From the NCBI RefSeq assembly GCF_020524025.1, contig NZ_JAIVKN010000002.1, positions 62,001 through 126,000 of the forward strand: DNA of 64,000 nucleotides, in the 5' to 3' direction. This stretch comes from Halobacillus litoralis. Its GTDB lineage: Bacteria; Bacillota; Bacilli; Bacillales; Halobacillaceae. The notes under the pieces are model-generated. The model saw nothing but the letters and a program-made list of their open reading frames with translations, had not been told where the DNA came from and searched no databases. A program made the position numbers and the translations under genes. This document shows, piece after piece, positions 1-10,048 of the stretch. Numbering within the stretch: the stretch's first letter is position 1; every line of letters begins with the position of its first letter.

Positions 1-2673
<2,673 letters not shown>

Positions 2674-2692
2674 GTTTACCCTCCTATCTTAA

Positions 2693-3472
2693 TTACGCGT
2701 TGACCGTTTCGTCTTCGATGCCAAGCTCCTGCTTGATCCAGTCGTATCCTTCTTCTTCCAGACGCTGAGACAATTCAGGTCCGCCTGATTTCACAACACG
2801 ACCCTGCATCATAACGTGTACTTTATCAGGAGTGATATAGTTCAATAGACGCTGGTAGTGAGTAATGATTAAGCAGCCGAATGAATCGTTACGCATTTCA
2901 TTGATTCCTTTTGCTACGACTTTCAATGCATCGATATCAAGTCCTGAGTCAATCTCGTCAAGGATGGCAATAGCTGGTTCAATCATCATTAACTGAAGGA
3001 TTTCATTACGTTTCTTTTCACCGCCTGAGAAACCTTCATTCAAATAACGCTGAGCCATATTTTTATCCATTTCCAGCGTGTCCATTTTTGCATCCATATC
3101 TTTGATGAATTTCATCAGGGAGATTTCATCGCCTTCTTCACGATGAGCGTTAACAGAAGAACGCAGGAAGTCAGAGTTTGTAACACCGCTGATTTCACTA
3201 GGGTATTGCATAGCAAGGAATAGACCGGCCTGAGCACGTTCGTCTACTTCCATTTCAAGCACATTTTCACCATCAAGTAACACTTCACCTTTAGTTACTT
3301 CATATTTAGGGTGACCCATAATTGCGGAAGCCAGAGTAGATTTACCCGTACCGTTTGGTCCCATAACAGCGTGAAATTCTCCGCCATTTATTGTTAAGTT
3401 TACACCTTTAAGAATTTGTTGACCTTCAATCTCTACATGAAGATCTTTAATTTCTAACGTTGATCCTGCCAT
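2693..3472 (-). CDS. sufC: Fe-S assembly ATPase SufC
   Basis: A 259-residue ABC-type ATPase that powers the SufBCD scaffold; it is not a membrane transporter subunit. The Walker A loop is GPNGTGKST near residues 38-46, the signature is FSGGEKKRNE, and the Walker B region reads AIAILDEIDSGLD, followed by the switch histidine in IITHYQR. It is the first gene of the suf operon, with an AGGAGG-like site before the ATG and a sigma-A-like promoter upstream. Confidence 0.96.
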   Translation of the reverse strand: MAGSTLEIKDLHVEIEGQQILKGVNLTINGGEFHAVMGPNGTGKSTLASAIMGHPKYEVTKGEVLLDGENVLEMEVDERAQAGLFLAMQYPSEISGVTNSDFLRSSVNAHREEGDEISLMKFIKDMDAKMDTLEMDKNMAQRYLNEGFSGGEKKRNEILQLMMIEPAIAILDEIDSGLDIDALKVVAKGINEMRNDSFGCLIITHYQRLLNYITPDKVHVMMQGRVVKSGGPELSQRLEEEGYDWIKQELGIEDETVNA

Positions 3473-3555
3473 AATATATACCTCCAGTATCTATTAATAT
3501 CGAATGTCCAGGTTGATTGGAATCAAAGAACCATTCTCAATTTATTCTCATTACA

Positions 3556-3584
3556 ATCTTATATCATTTAGTATTTGTAATCAA
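3556..3584 (-). promoter_or_regulatory. Predicted sigma-A promoter of the suf operon
   Basis: On the minus strand TTGATT and TAAGAT are separated by 17 bases, about 85 bases before the sufC start codon. Spacing is optimal and both hexamers are close to consensus. Confidence 0.55.
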
Positions 3585-3665
3585 CTTTTTCCCGTTATGA
3601 TTAGAACAAAGGATATAAGAGTTCTTTCTAACAAAATTCATCATTTTTCTACTATATTGTAACAT

Positions 3666-3696
3666 GAAAAAATCAGGTCGCTAAAGGCACCTGATT
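3666..3696 (-). terminator. Rho-independent terminator after the small gene
   Basis: A perfect 8-bp stem (AATCAGGT with ACCTGATT) with a 10-base loop, followed on the minus strand by a T run. It closes the small gene at 3713-3898, just upstream of the suf promoter region. Confidence 0.8.
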
Positions 3697-3712
3697 CATC
3701 CAATGAAATATT

Positions 3713-3898
3713 TTATCTATTCAATTGACGGTCGACCTGGGCAATCATCTTCTGACTTCTTTCGAATTCACGTTGACGCTTTTCTTCCACCTTAAGACGT
3801 GTGTCTAAATTACTGCTGTACTCCGCATAACTCATATTATGCGCTTGGTGCATCGCCTTTTCCATATCGGACGTGTAATTCAAATGCAGACCGCTAAT
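3713..3898 (-). CDS. Small charged protein with a probable non-canonical start
   Basis: An open frame that ends QVDRQLNR and is followed by a good terminator. The body is highly charged and helical, with a KVEEKRQREFERSQKM stretch. No ATG fits a ribosome site at the expected place: an AAAGGG motif lies about 10 bases before an ATT codon (start used here, 61 residues). The first in-frame ATG is at 3865 (50 residues) without a clear ribosome site, and a TTG lies at 3883. An in-frame stop a few codons before the ATT limits the frame. I do not recognise the family; function unknown. Confidence 0.5.
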   Translation of the reverse strand: MSGLHLNYTSDMEKAMHQAHNMSYAEYSSNLDTRLKVEEKRQREFERSQKMIAQVDRQLNR

Positions 3899-4009
3899 AA
3901 CGAATCAACCCTTTCAGATTATTTACACAATTCAGAGTATCACAAAACTATACCCCATATAAAATCTGTTGAAACGCCATTTATAGCTCTCTGTTAAGGT
4001 TTCAGCCGA

Positions 4010-4023
4010 TGAAAGCGCTTGAA
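4010..4023. promoter_or_regulatory. Candidate CcpA (cre) site
   Basis: TGAAAGCGCTTGAA matches the Bacillus cre consensus at 13 of 14 positions. It lies between yurZ and the small gene at 3713-3898, about 110 bases before the latter. Motif match only. Confidence 0.35.
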
Positions 4024-4076
4024 TCAACCATACATACCAAATACATCTCTTTTTCTTAAATTTTCAAATTATTCAA

Positions 4077-4442
4077 TCAGTTTGTGTTCGTTGTTAAATC
4101 GGTATAAGCATCCTGGACGAGCGTAACAGCCTGGCTCAAAGCCGCACCGCCACCAAACGCTGCAGCCACTCCGCACGCCTCAAGAATTTCTTTTTCCGTA
4201 GCTCCCTGATCTACGCAGCCTTTTGTGTGGTAAATCATGCAGTACTCATCTTGTGCGACTATACTAATCCCTAATGCCATCAGCTGCTTATTCTTTTTAG
4301 ACAGTTCGCCTTCTTTAAAGCATTCCTGTGTAAACTCGCTGAATTTATGAGCCACTTCGGGCATGTGCTCCGAAAAAACACCCATTCCTTCCTTATAATC
4401 ATGTAAGTATGTCTGCGTCCATGTCATATTATGTTCCTGCAT
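4077..4442 (-). CDS. yurZ: YurZ, carboxymuconolactone decarboxylase/AhpD-like protein
   Basis: A 121-residue protein of the CMD/AhpD fold, known from Bacillus next to suf; exact activity is not established. The family core is visible in the central helices: [15 protein letters not shown], then [14 protein letters not shown], then [18 protein letters not shown]. The two cysteines of the C-x6-C arrangement (CMIYHTKGC) replace the usual CxxC, so redox activity is uncertain. The start is set by a GGGAGG site 10 bases before this ATG; a further upstream ATG overlaps that site and is unlikely. Confidence 0.8.
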   Translation of the reverse strand: MQEHNMTWTQTYLHDYKEGMGVFSEHMPEVAHKFSEFTQECFKEGELSKKNKQLMALGISIVAQDEYCMIYHTKGCVDQGATEKEILEACGVAAAFGGGAALSQAVTLVQDAYTDLTTNTN

Positions 4443-4461
4443 ATCGCGTGAACCTCCCATA

Positions 4462-4508
4462 AAAAAATAAGTGACTGCGGTTAGTATAAACCGCAGTCAC
4501 TTATTTTA
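4462..4508 (-). terminator. Strong terminator after metNPQ
   Basis: An 18-bp perfect stem (4465-4482 with 4489-4506), GC-rich at the tip, ending in a T run on the minus strand directly after the metQ stop codon. Confidence 0.9.
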
Positions 4509-4512
4509 TCCG

Positions 4513-5370
4513 TTATTCAGAGTCCTCTGTGGAGACTGGAACAACCGCTCCGTCATACTCTTCTTTAATGAAGGTCTGAATTTCATCTGAACGAAGAACA
4601 TCTACTAACGTATTGAGTGCTTCGTTGTCTTCATCTTTGCTTTGAGCTGCTACAACATTCACATAAGGAGAGTCTGTATCTTCAAGAATAATGGCATCAT
4701 CTTTTGGAACAAGCCCAGCCTCAATGGCGTAGTTTGTATTGATGGCTACAAGCACTTCTTCTTCCCGTTCATACACCTCTGGAAGATTGGCTGCATCGAC
4801 ACCTGTGTCAAATTCAATGTTCTTAGGATTCTCTACAATATCTTCAACCGTAGCATCCACTTTTTCCACACTTTCATCCAACGTAATTAATCCTTCTTTT
4901 TCTAATAAGGATAGAATACGTCCATGAGTAGATACAGAACGACTCATAACCAACGTTGTACCATCTTCAACATTTTCCAGGCTGTCATACTTTTGAGAGT
5001 AAACGCCAATCGGTTCAATATGAATTCCACCAAGGTTTACAAAGTCATATCCATTCTCTTCTTCCTGTAATTCTAAATATGGAATCGTCTGGAAGTAGTT
5101 TGCATCAATGCGTCCTTCTGCCAAATCCTTATTTGGAAGGATATAGTCCTGGTATTCCTCAATCGTTAACGTAATACCTTCTTCTTCAAGTAGAGGTTTT
5201 GCTTCTTCCAGCACTTCAGCATGCGGCACACTTGTAGCCCCAACTTTTATTTCAGAGCTTCCTTCACCGCTGTCTGATTCCGCTCCAGATGAGTCCTCTT
5301 CTGAAGAACCGCATGCTGCAAGTACAAGTACAAATGATAACGCTAGTACGCTTGTCCATAGTTTTTTCAT
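4513..5370 (-). CDS. metQ: Methionine-binding lipoprotein MetQ
   Basis: A 285-residue substrate-binding lipoprotein of the MetNPQ methionine importer (NlpA family). The signal peptide ends in a lipobox with LAAC, placing the lipid-anchored cysteine at residue 20. An acidic serine-rich linker follows, then the NlpA-type domain with KVGATSVPHAEVLE and the PNKDLAEGRIDANYFQT segment. It is the last gene of the operon, 28 bases after metP, and is followed by a strong terminator. Two SAM riboswitches upstream of metN support methionine as the substrate. Confidence 0.94.
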   Translation of the reverse strand: MKKLWTSVLALSFVLVLAACGSSEEDSSGAESDSGEGSSEIKVGATSVPHAEVLEEAKPLLEEEGITLTIEEYQDYILPNKDLAEGRIDANYFQTIPYLELQEEENGYDFVNLGGIHIEPIGVYSQKYDSLENVEDGTTLVMSRSVSTHGRILSLLEKEGLITLDESVEKVDATVEDIVENPKNIEFDTGVDAANLPEVYEREEEVLVAINTNYAIEAGLVPKDDAIILEDTDSPYVNVVAAQSKDEDNEALNTLVDVLRSDEIQTFIKEEYDGAVVPVSTEDSE

Positions 5371-5398
5371 TTTTTTCTCTCCCTTTATATCTATATTT

Positions 5399-6067
5399 TT
5401 ATCTTTTATCCAATTTACGGGTCACTAAGTCTCCGAGGAATTGGAAAATAAACACAATAATTATAATAAGGATCGTACACATAAATACGACATCCCAGTT
5501 ACTACGCTGGAATCCATAAAAATAAGCAAAATCTCCTAATCCACCAGCTCCAATTGCACCTGCCACAGCTGTATACCCAATTAAAGCGATGGCCGTTACT
5601 GTAATCCCCGATATAAGAGCAGGCATTGATTCCGGAAGTAATACTTTGAATACAATCGTGGAGTACTTAGCTCCCATCGACTTTGCAGCTTCCACCACCC
5701 CTTTATCCACTTCTTTCAAGGCAATTTCCACTAAGCGTGCATAAAAGGGTGCGCCACCAATAATCAACGCAGGCAGTGCAGCTTTCGGCCCACGAATCGT
5801 TCCCATTAAGAAATCAGTAAACGGGAATAATAGCAAAATTAATATAATGAAAGGAACGGCGCGGAACACATTAACGACAGATGCTGTAATCATATTCAAT
5901 ACTTTATTCTGCCAAAGACCTCCTGGTCCGGATAAGAACAACAATAAACCTAAGAAAAGTCCGATGATAAATGTTCCGGCTACCGAAACCAACGTCATAT
6001 ACAACGTTTCATTGGTAGCTGTAATCATATCTTCCATATTTACGTTAGGAAACAATTCATTAAACAC
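5399..6067 (-). CDS. metP: Methionine ABC transporter permease MetP (MetI)
   Basis: A 222-residue inner-membrane permease with about five hydrophobic segments. The cytoplasmic coupling loop EAAKSMGAKYSTIVFKVLLPE is the EAA motif of binding-protein-dependent permeases and contacts MetN. The gene overlaps the metN end by 8 bases and is followed closely by metQ. Confidence 0.94.
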   Translation of the reverse strand: MFNELFPNVNMEDMITATNETLYMTLVSVAGTFIIGLFLGLLLFLSGPGGLWQNKVLNMITASVVNVFRAVPFIILILLLFPFTDFLMGTIRGPKAALPALIIGGAPFYARLVEIALKEVDKGVVEAAKSMGAKYSTIVFKVLLPESMPALISGITVTAIALIGYTAVAGAIGAGGLGDFAYFYGFQRSNWDVVFMCTILIIIIVFIFQFLGDLVTRKLDKR

Positions 6068-7085
6068 TTGGATTCACCTCCACTTCTACAGAGGTGGACT
6101 GAATATACTCGATAGCACGCGCAACCTCTGCATCTTCTCCTTCAAACTGAACATACATCGTTCCATAAGCACCTTTTTGTGTTTGTGTGATTTTCCCATG
6201 AAGGATGTTCACGTCCAGTGTAAACTTTCTGGAAACGTCACTGATCAATGCCTGGTTTGTACTTTCTCCCACAAAATGCAGACGTACAATTTCTCCTGAT
6301 CGATAGTTATCTTTTATCAACTGCATAGAATGTTCTTTTTCTGGATCTCCCATGACCTGATCTACAAATTTCTTGGTGACCGGTTTTTCAGGGTGAAGGA
6401 AAACGTCCAGTACATCCCCCTGCTCTACGATTTTACCCTGCTCCATTACCGCAACCTGATGGCATATTTTACGAATGACATGCATTTCATGGGTAATTAA
6501 AACGATTGTCAGACCGAGTTTTTCATTAATATCGACCAACAAGTCCAGAATTGAATCTGTTGTTTCGGGGTCTAATGCCGAAGTTGCTTCATCACATAGC
6601 AGCACTTTTGGGTTATTCGCTAGCGCACGCGCAATACCAACTCTCTGTTTTTGTCCTCCACTCAATTGCGAAGGGTAAGAACCTCCCCGCCCTTTAAGTC
6701 CGACCATTTCAATTAATTCATCAACACGCTTTTTCCTTTCCTCTTTAGGAACTCCTGCAATTTCCAAAGGAAAAGCAATATTATCATGAACCGTCCGTGA
6801 CCAAAGCAGGTTAAAGTGTTGAAAAATCATTCCGATATCCTGACGGGCAATTCTCAATTTCCCTTTACTTAATGCAGTCAAATCTTGATCATCTACTTGA
6901 ATGGATCCTTTTGTAGGATCCTCAAGACGATTGAGCAATCGGATAAATGTACTTTTTCCAGCCCCGCTGTATCCTATGACTCCGTATATTTCACCTTTAT
7001 TAATCGAAAGGCTGAGATCATCCACAGCACGTACTTCCTGATCTTTTGTTTGGAAAATTTTCGATAAATCTTTGATTGTAATCAT
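6060..7085 (-). CDS. metN: Methionine ABC transporter ATPase MetN
   Basis: A 341-residue ATPase of the methionine importer. Walker A is GYSGAGKSTF near residue 38, the signature is LSGGQKQRVGIARAL, and Walker B reads VLLCDEATSALDPE. The last ~80 residues form a NIL-type regulatory domain (IVRLHFVGEST onward), which binds methionine and inhibits transport in studied homologues. It is the first gene of the metNPQ operon, with a GGAGGG ribosome site, and is controlled by the SAM-I riboswitch directly upstream. Confidence 0.95.
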   Translation of the reverse strand: MITIKDLSKIFQTKDQEVRAVDDLSLSINKGEIYGVIGYSGAGKSTFIRLLNRLEDPTKGSIQVDDQDLTALSKGKLRIARQDIGMIFQHFNLLWSRTVHDNIAFPLEIAGVPKEERKKRVDELIEMVGLKGRGGSYPSQLSGGQKQRVGIARALANNPKVLLCDEATSALDPETTDSILDLLVDINEKLGLTIVLITHEMHVIRKICHQVAVMEQGKIVEQGDVLDVFLHPEKPVTKKFVDQVMGDPEKEHSMQLIKDNYRSGEIVRLHFVGESTNQALISDVSRKFTLDVNILHGKITQTQKGAYGTMYVQFEGEDAEVARAIEYIQSTSVEVEVNPSV

Positions 7086-7104
7086 GATGTTTCTCCCTCC
7101 AATT

Positions 7105-7143
7105 CAAAAAAACGCCAGCCTGTTAAGAGAACAGAATGGCGTT
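7105..7143 (-). terminator. Expression-platform terminator of the metN-proximal SAM riboswitch
   Basis: Stem 7111-7124 with 7130-7143 (AACGCC paired with GGCGTT at the base) plus a T run on the minus strand. Ten bases of its loop side (7126-7135) are exactly complementary to 7161-7170 next to riboswitch helix P1, giving a visible antiterminator alternative. Confidence 0.88.
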
Positions 7144-7164
7144 TTTACGTCGTGTTTCTATCTG

Positions 7165-7279
7165 TTCTCTCATCCGCCAAAGTGAATAAACTTTGCAGGA
7201 ATTGGCACCTTGTCAAGTTTCCACTTGCCGGTTGCCGGGCATCACAGGGCCAGTCCCTCCGCCGCTCTCGATAAGAGAT
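7165..7279 (-). promoter_or_regulatory. SAM-I (S-box) riboswitch aptamer, metN-proximal copy
   Basis: On the minus strand the S-box core is present: GAGAGCGGCGGAGGGACTGG, then GCCCGGCAACC, then AAGGTGCCAATTCCTGC. P1 is closed by CTCTTATC (5') and GATGAGAG (3'). With SAM bound P1 forms and the downstream terminator folds, switching off metNPQ. Confidence 0.95.
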
Positions 7280-7331
7280 TTTAATCTATTAAATTACTAC
7301 TACGTTAATTCGTTTAATTAGCACATGATGG

Positions 7332-7360
7332 ATTGTAGCACCATTGAAATTTTGTGTCAA
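7332..7360 (-). promoter_or_regulatory. Sigma-A promoter between the two SAM riboswitches
   Basis: TTGACA and TACAAT with 17-base spacing on the minus strand, a near-consensus promoter. It lies after the distal riboswitch terminator and before the proximal aptamer, so metNPQ can be transcribed under the proximal switch alone. Confidence 0.8.
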
Positions 7361-7403
7361 TAATAAATGATCTATTTTTCAGAAAAAAAAGACACAGAAA
7401 AAT

Positions 7404-7432
7404 ATAAAAAAACTCTTCTTTAATAGAAGAGT
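7404..7432 (-). terminator. Terminator of the distal SAM riboswitch
   Basis: An 8-bp stem (ACTCTTCT with AGAAGAGT, 7412-7419 and 7425-7432) followed by a T run on the minus strand, placed right after the distal aptamer. Confidence 0.85.
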
Positions 7433-7445
7433 GTCGCTGTGACTA

Positions 7446-7558
7446 TTCTCATCTATCAAAGTCGGTTTGACTTCGCAGGATTTAGCACCTTGGCAATATT
7501 TTGCCGGTTGCCGGGCTTCGCAGGGCCAGTCCCTCCGCCGCTCTGGATAAGTGAAGAT
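7446..7558 (-). promoter_or_regulatory. SAM-I (S-box) riboswitch aptamer, distal copy
   Basis: A second S-box with the same core (GAGCGGCGGAGGGACTGGCC, GCCCGGCAACCGG, AAGGTGCTAAATCCTGC) lies upstream of the first on the same strand. It has its own terminator and promoter. No open frame separates the two switches. Confidence 0.93.
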
Positions 7559-7579
7559 GTCGATATGAAATTATGACTT

Positions 7580-7609
7580 ATGTTAGCATGAGGGTACTAT
7601 AACCGTCAA
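7580..7609 (-). promoter_or_regulatory. Promoter of the distal SAM riboswitch
   Basis: TTGACG and TAACAT with 18-base spacing on the minus strand, about 20 bases before the distal aptamer. Confidence 0.55.
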
Positions 7610-7649
7610 TCTATCTGAACTACAGTTTTAACTTCAAAGGAGAATTCAA

Positions 7650-8072
7650 ATGATAAATGAAAAAGCACCTAACCTTGCACTCCCCTATATTGACCAGTCA
7701 TCGGTCTACGATATGGAAGAAGACATTGGAAAAGTGTTGGTCTTAACTTTTTGGACATCATGGTGCCCGGATTGCGGAAGAGACCTCCCAAAAAAGGAGC
7801 AGCTATATAAGACAATGGACCATGAGAAAGTAAAGATGATAACCATTAATGTACCTGGGAGAGAACGAACTTTAGAAGAAGGTGTGAAATACGCAGAAAA
7901 ATATTTAAGTCAACCCACTCTCATAGATGATGGAAGGAAATATTACGACTACTTTGAATGCCAGGGTGTACCTACAACCATTATTATTGATCAACACGGG
8001 CGCATTCATGACATATTTGGAGACCAAGCACCCTTTCTTGAAATTGTTGAATCCATTGGTCGTCTTATTTAA
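7650..8072 (+). CDS. TlpA/ResA-like thiol-disulfide protein
   Basis: A 140-residue thioredoxin-fold protein. The redox motif is WCPDC in TFWTSWCPDCGRDLP (about residues 35-49), and the cis-proline lies in GVPTTIIIDQHGRI. No signal peptide or membrane anchor is visible, so a cytoplasmic place is likely, unlike membrane-bound ResA. An AAGGAGA ribosome site precedes the ATG. It faces the opposite way from its neighbours and ends at a shared bidirectional terminator. The substrate is unknown. Confidence 0.8.
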   Translation: MINEKAPNLALPYIDQSSVYDMEEDIGKVLVLTFWTSWCPDCGRDLPKKEQLYKTMDHEKVKMITINVPGRERTLEEGVKYAEKYLSQPTLIDDGRKYYDYFECQGVPTTIIIDQHGRIHDIFGDQAPFLEIVESIGRLI

Positions 8073-8112
8073 TCGTTCCCAGCACATTTTTCGTATGTTG
8101 AAAATGCAGTAA

Positions 8113-8148
8113 AAGACCTCCTCCTTATGTAAAATAGGAGGAGGTCTT
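8113..8148. terminator. Bidirectional terminator
   Basis: A 13-bp perfect stem (AAGACCTCCTCCT with AGGAGGAGGTCTT) between the convergent genes at 7650-8072 (+) and 8166-8507 (-). Confidence 0.8.
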
Positions 8149-8165
8149 CACTTGAAATGAACCTT

Positions 8166-8507
8166 TCATTCGTCATTTCCCGGGTAATTATCCTTTTGTT
8201 TTACATAATTCACTATTCGTTCGTGCAAATAAGGAACGGATTGAAAAGCATAAATCTTCTCTAGTATTTCTCCGTTCTTCGCCACGAGTAAACAAGGGAC
8301 ACTTTTAATTTTATATCTTTCCATTAAATCCGGGTGAAGAGAAGCGTTCATTTCGTAGAAAATCCCTTTATCAAACAAGGCTTCCAAAGTTGACAGCATT
8401 TTCCTTGCCAGATGACACGTTCCACAGAAAGGGCTGTGAACAAAGACCAGACTCATTTGATCTGATTCTATTTTGAGTGATGCTTCATTATTTGCAAATT
8501 CCTGCAC
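8166..8507 (-). CDS. Thioredoxin-like protein (YusE-like)
   Basis: A 113-residue thioredoxin-fold protein with the active-site motif CGTC in HSPFCGTCHLARKML and the cis-proline in KSVPCLLV. It corresponds by content and position (beside the Toprim gene and gcvH) to B. subtilis yusE. It starts 10 bases after the Toprim gene ends, so the two are probably co-transcribed. No physiological partner is known. Confidence 0.75.
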   Translation of the reverse strand: MQEFANNEASLKIESDQMSLVFVHSPFCGTCHLARKMLSTLEALFDKGIFYEMNASLHPDLMERYKIKSVPCLLVAKNGEILEKIYAFQSVPYLHERIVNYVKQKDNYPGNDE

Positions 8508-8517
8508 AATCGGCCTC

Positions 8518-8865
8518 CTAAATCAAGTAGATAGACTTCACGGTAAAGTGCCTGCTAAGGAGTGCTCGAGCCAATTCTGGTTCTGGTGTTGCTGCTACTT
8601 CACGAAAAGCTTTGTCTATATAGATATGGTCAGCATGAGGCAGTTCTTCTGTCAATTGTTTACGCAGCTTATAGCCGGAATCATCTTCATCTACAAGAAT
8701 GTAAACAGACCGCTCATCTAAGTTGTAATCAAAAATTAATTCTTCCATTCGTTCAATTCCTAACGTACCGTGTGTACAAATGATTTCAATTTCTTCGTCT
8801 AATACTTTTTTCAGCTTCTTTTTATCTGTGATTCCCTCAACAATGACGATACGTTCTCCATCCAT
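8518..8865 (-). CDS. Toprim-domain protein (YusF-like)
   Basis: A 115-residue single Toprim domain, similar to B. subtilis YusF. The conserved glutamate is in IVIVEGITDKKKL and the DxD motif is ILVDEDDSGYKLR; these residues bind metal in primases and small RNases such as RNase M5. No further domain is present. The start is set by an AGAAGGTG site 6 bases before this ATG; a GTG at 8874 and an ATG at 8871 overlap the site and are less likely. Cellular role unknown. Confidence 0.78.
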   Translation of the reverse strand: MDGERIVIVEGITDKKKLKKVLDEEIEIICTHGTLGIERMEELIFDYNLDERSVYILVDEDDSGYKLRKQLTEELPHADHIYIDKAFREVAATPEPELARALLSRHFTVKSIYLI

Positions 8866-8888
8866 CTTCATCACCTTCTATATAGAAA

Positions 8889-8914
8889 CAGACCATGCCT
8901 TAAGGCATGGTCTG
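8889..8914 (-). terminator. Terminator after gcvH
   Basis: A perfect inverted repeat CAGACCATGCCTTA / TAAGGCATGGTCTG. The minus strand continues with a T-rich stretch, so it serves gcvH. Confidence 0.65.
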
Positions 8915-8993
8915 AACATGATTAAGATCAAACGCGATCATGTCAGACAAGGAAATATGTAGCCCTGCCTGTACGATGGTTCTTAATTATAAA

Positions 8994-9377
8994 TTAGTCT
9001 TCGTCGATCATTGCTTCGTATTCTTCTGGAGTCATTAACTCCTGCACTTGTGAAGGGTTGGCAGGCTCAACAACAACCATCCAGGCTTTATCGTAAGGGG
9101 ATTCGTTAACAAACTCTGGATTGTCTTCCAACTCTTCATTAATTTCAACCACTTTACCACTTAAAGGTGCGTAAAGTTCTGATACCGTTTTGACAGATTC
9201 AACACTGCCGAATGGTTCATCCGCTTCTAATTCTTCCCCTACTTCAGGAAGTTCTACAAAGACAATATCCCCAAGTTCAGATTGTGCGAAGTCTGTAATA
9301 CCGACTCTTACTTTGTCCCCTTCTTCTTTCACCCATTCATGCTCTTCCGAGTAACGCAAGTCTTTTGGTAAGCTCAT
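8994..9377 (-). CDS. gcvH: Glycine cleavage system H protein
   Basis: A 127-residue lipoyl carrier. The lipoylated lysine is K63 in [15 protein letters not shown], and the start region [20 protein letters not shown] is typical. In Bacillales GcvH carries aminomethyl groups for glycine cleavage and also acts as the lipoyl relay for other lipoyl enzymes. The P/T subunits are not adjacent, as in B. subtilis, which fits the relay role. A GGAGGT-type site precedes the ATG. Confidence 0.95.
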   Translation of the reverse strand: MSLPKDLRYSEEHEWVKEEGDKVRVGITDFAQSELGDIVFVELPEVGEELEADEPFGSVESVKTVSELYAPLSGKVVEINEELEDNPEFVNESPYDKAWMVVVEPANPSQVQELMTPEEYEAMIDED

Positions 9378-9460
9378 TTAGAATACCTCCACAATAATTA
9401 TAGTTTAACAACAAATACAAACATAAAAGCTAGCAGCTCATATTTCCACTGGACTGCTCA

Positions 9461-9817
9461 TCAAGACCATATTTTTTCAAACTCTTCTTGTTTAAACCCT
9501 ACGGTTACTTGAGTACCATCAGTGATAATCGGCCGTTTTATCAGCATTCCATCTGAAGCCAGCCATTGGATCATTTCGTCCTCATCTGCTTCTTTTAGCT
9601 TTTCCTTCATATTCAATTCTCTATACTTCTTACCGCTAGTATTAAAGAATTTTTTTACAGGCTGGTCACTTTTAGAGACCAAATCCTTTAAAAGCTCTTC
9701 TGAAGGAGGATCATTAACAATATGTACCGTTTCGTAATCCACCCCTTCATCATCAAGCCATTTCTTTGCTTTTTTACAAGTACCACAATTTGGGTACCAG
9801 TAGAAGGTTACAGGCAT
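9461..9817 (-). CDS. ArsC/Spx-family protein (YusI-like)
   Basis: A 118-residue protein of the ArsC/Spx thioredoxin-like fold. The N-terminus has a CGTC pair in YWYPNCGTCKKAKKWL, and the family RP motif is in LIKRPIITDG. It lacks features that would single out arsenate reductase or the RNA polymerase-binding Spx, and matches B. subtilis YusI in place. The start is chosen because an AGGAGG site lies 6 bases before this ATG, while an ATG two codons earlier abuts it. Confidence 0.8.
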   Translation of the reverse strand: MPVTFYWYPNCGTCKKAKKWLDDEGVDYETVHIVNDPPSEELLKDLVSKSDQPVKKFFNTSGKKYRELNMKEKLKEADEDEMIQWLASDGMLIKRPIITDGTQVTVGFKQEEFEKIWS

Positions 9818-10002
9818 TTTCATCCTCCTCCCAACTTGTTGTCTATTATTTTATCACATAAAGAGGAGATATTTCATGAATTTATCTATTGGTTCTATGA
9901 ATTCTTTTTCCACATTACCTTTTTTAACATGGGTATTAAACTCATATGAAAGTCATTTAATGACAGGGGCAGGAGTAATGATAGATCTAAAGATAAACAA
10001 AG

Positions 10003-10031
10003 GCCTGCACCTTCTTTTAGAAAGTGCAGAC
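10003..10031 (-). terminator. Terminator after fadNAE
   Basis: Stem 10003-10014 with 10020-10031 (GTCTGCACTTTC paired with GAAGGTGCAGGC on the minus strand), followed by a T-rich stretch; about 18 bases after the fadE stop. Confidence 0.7.
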
Positions 10032-10048
10032 CCTGTATGACTTATTTA

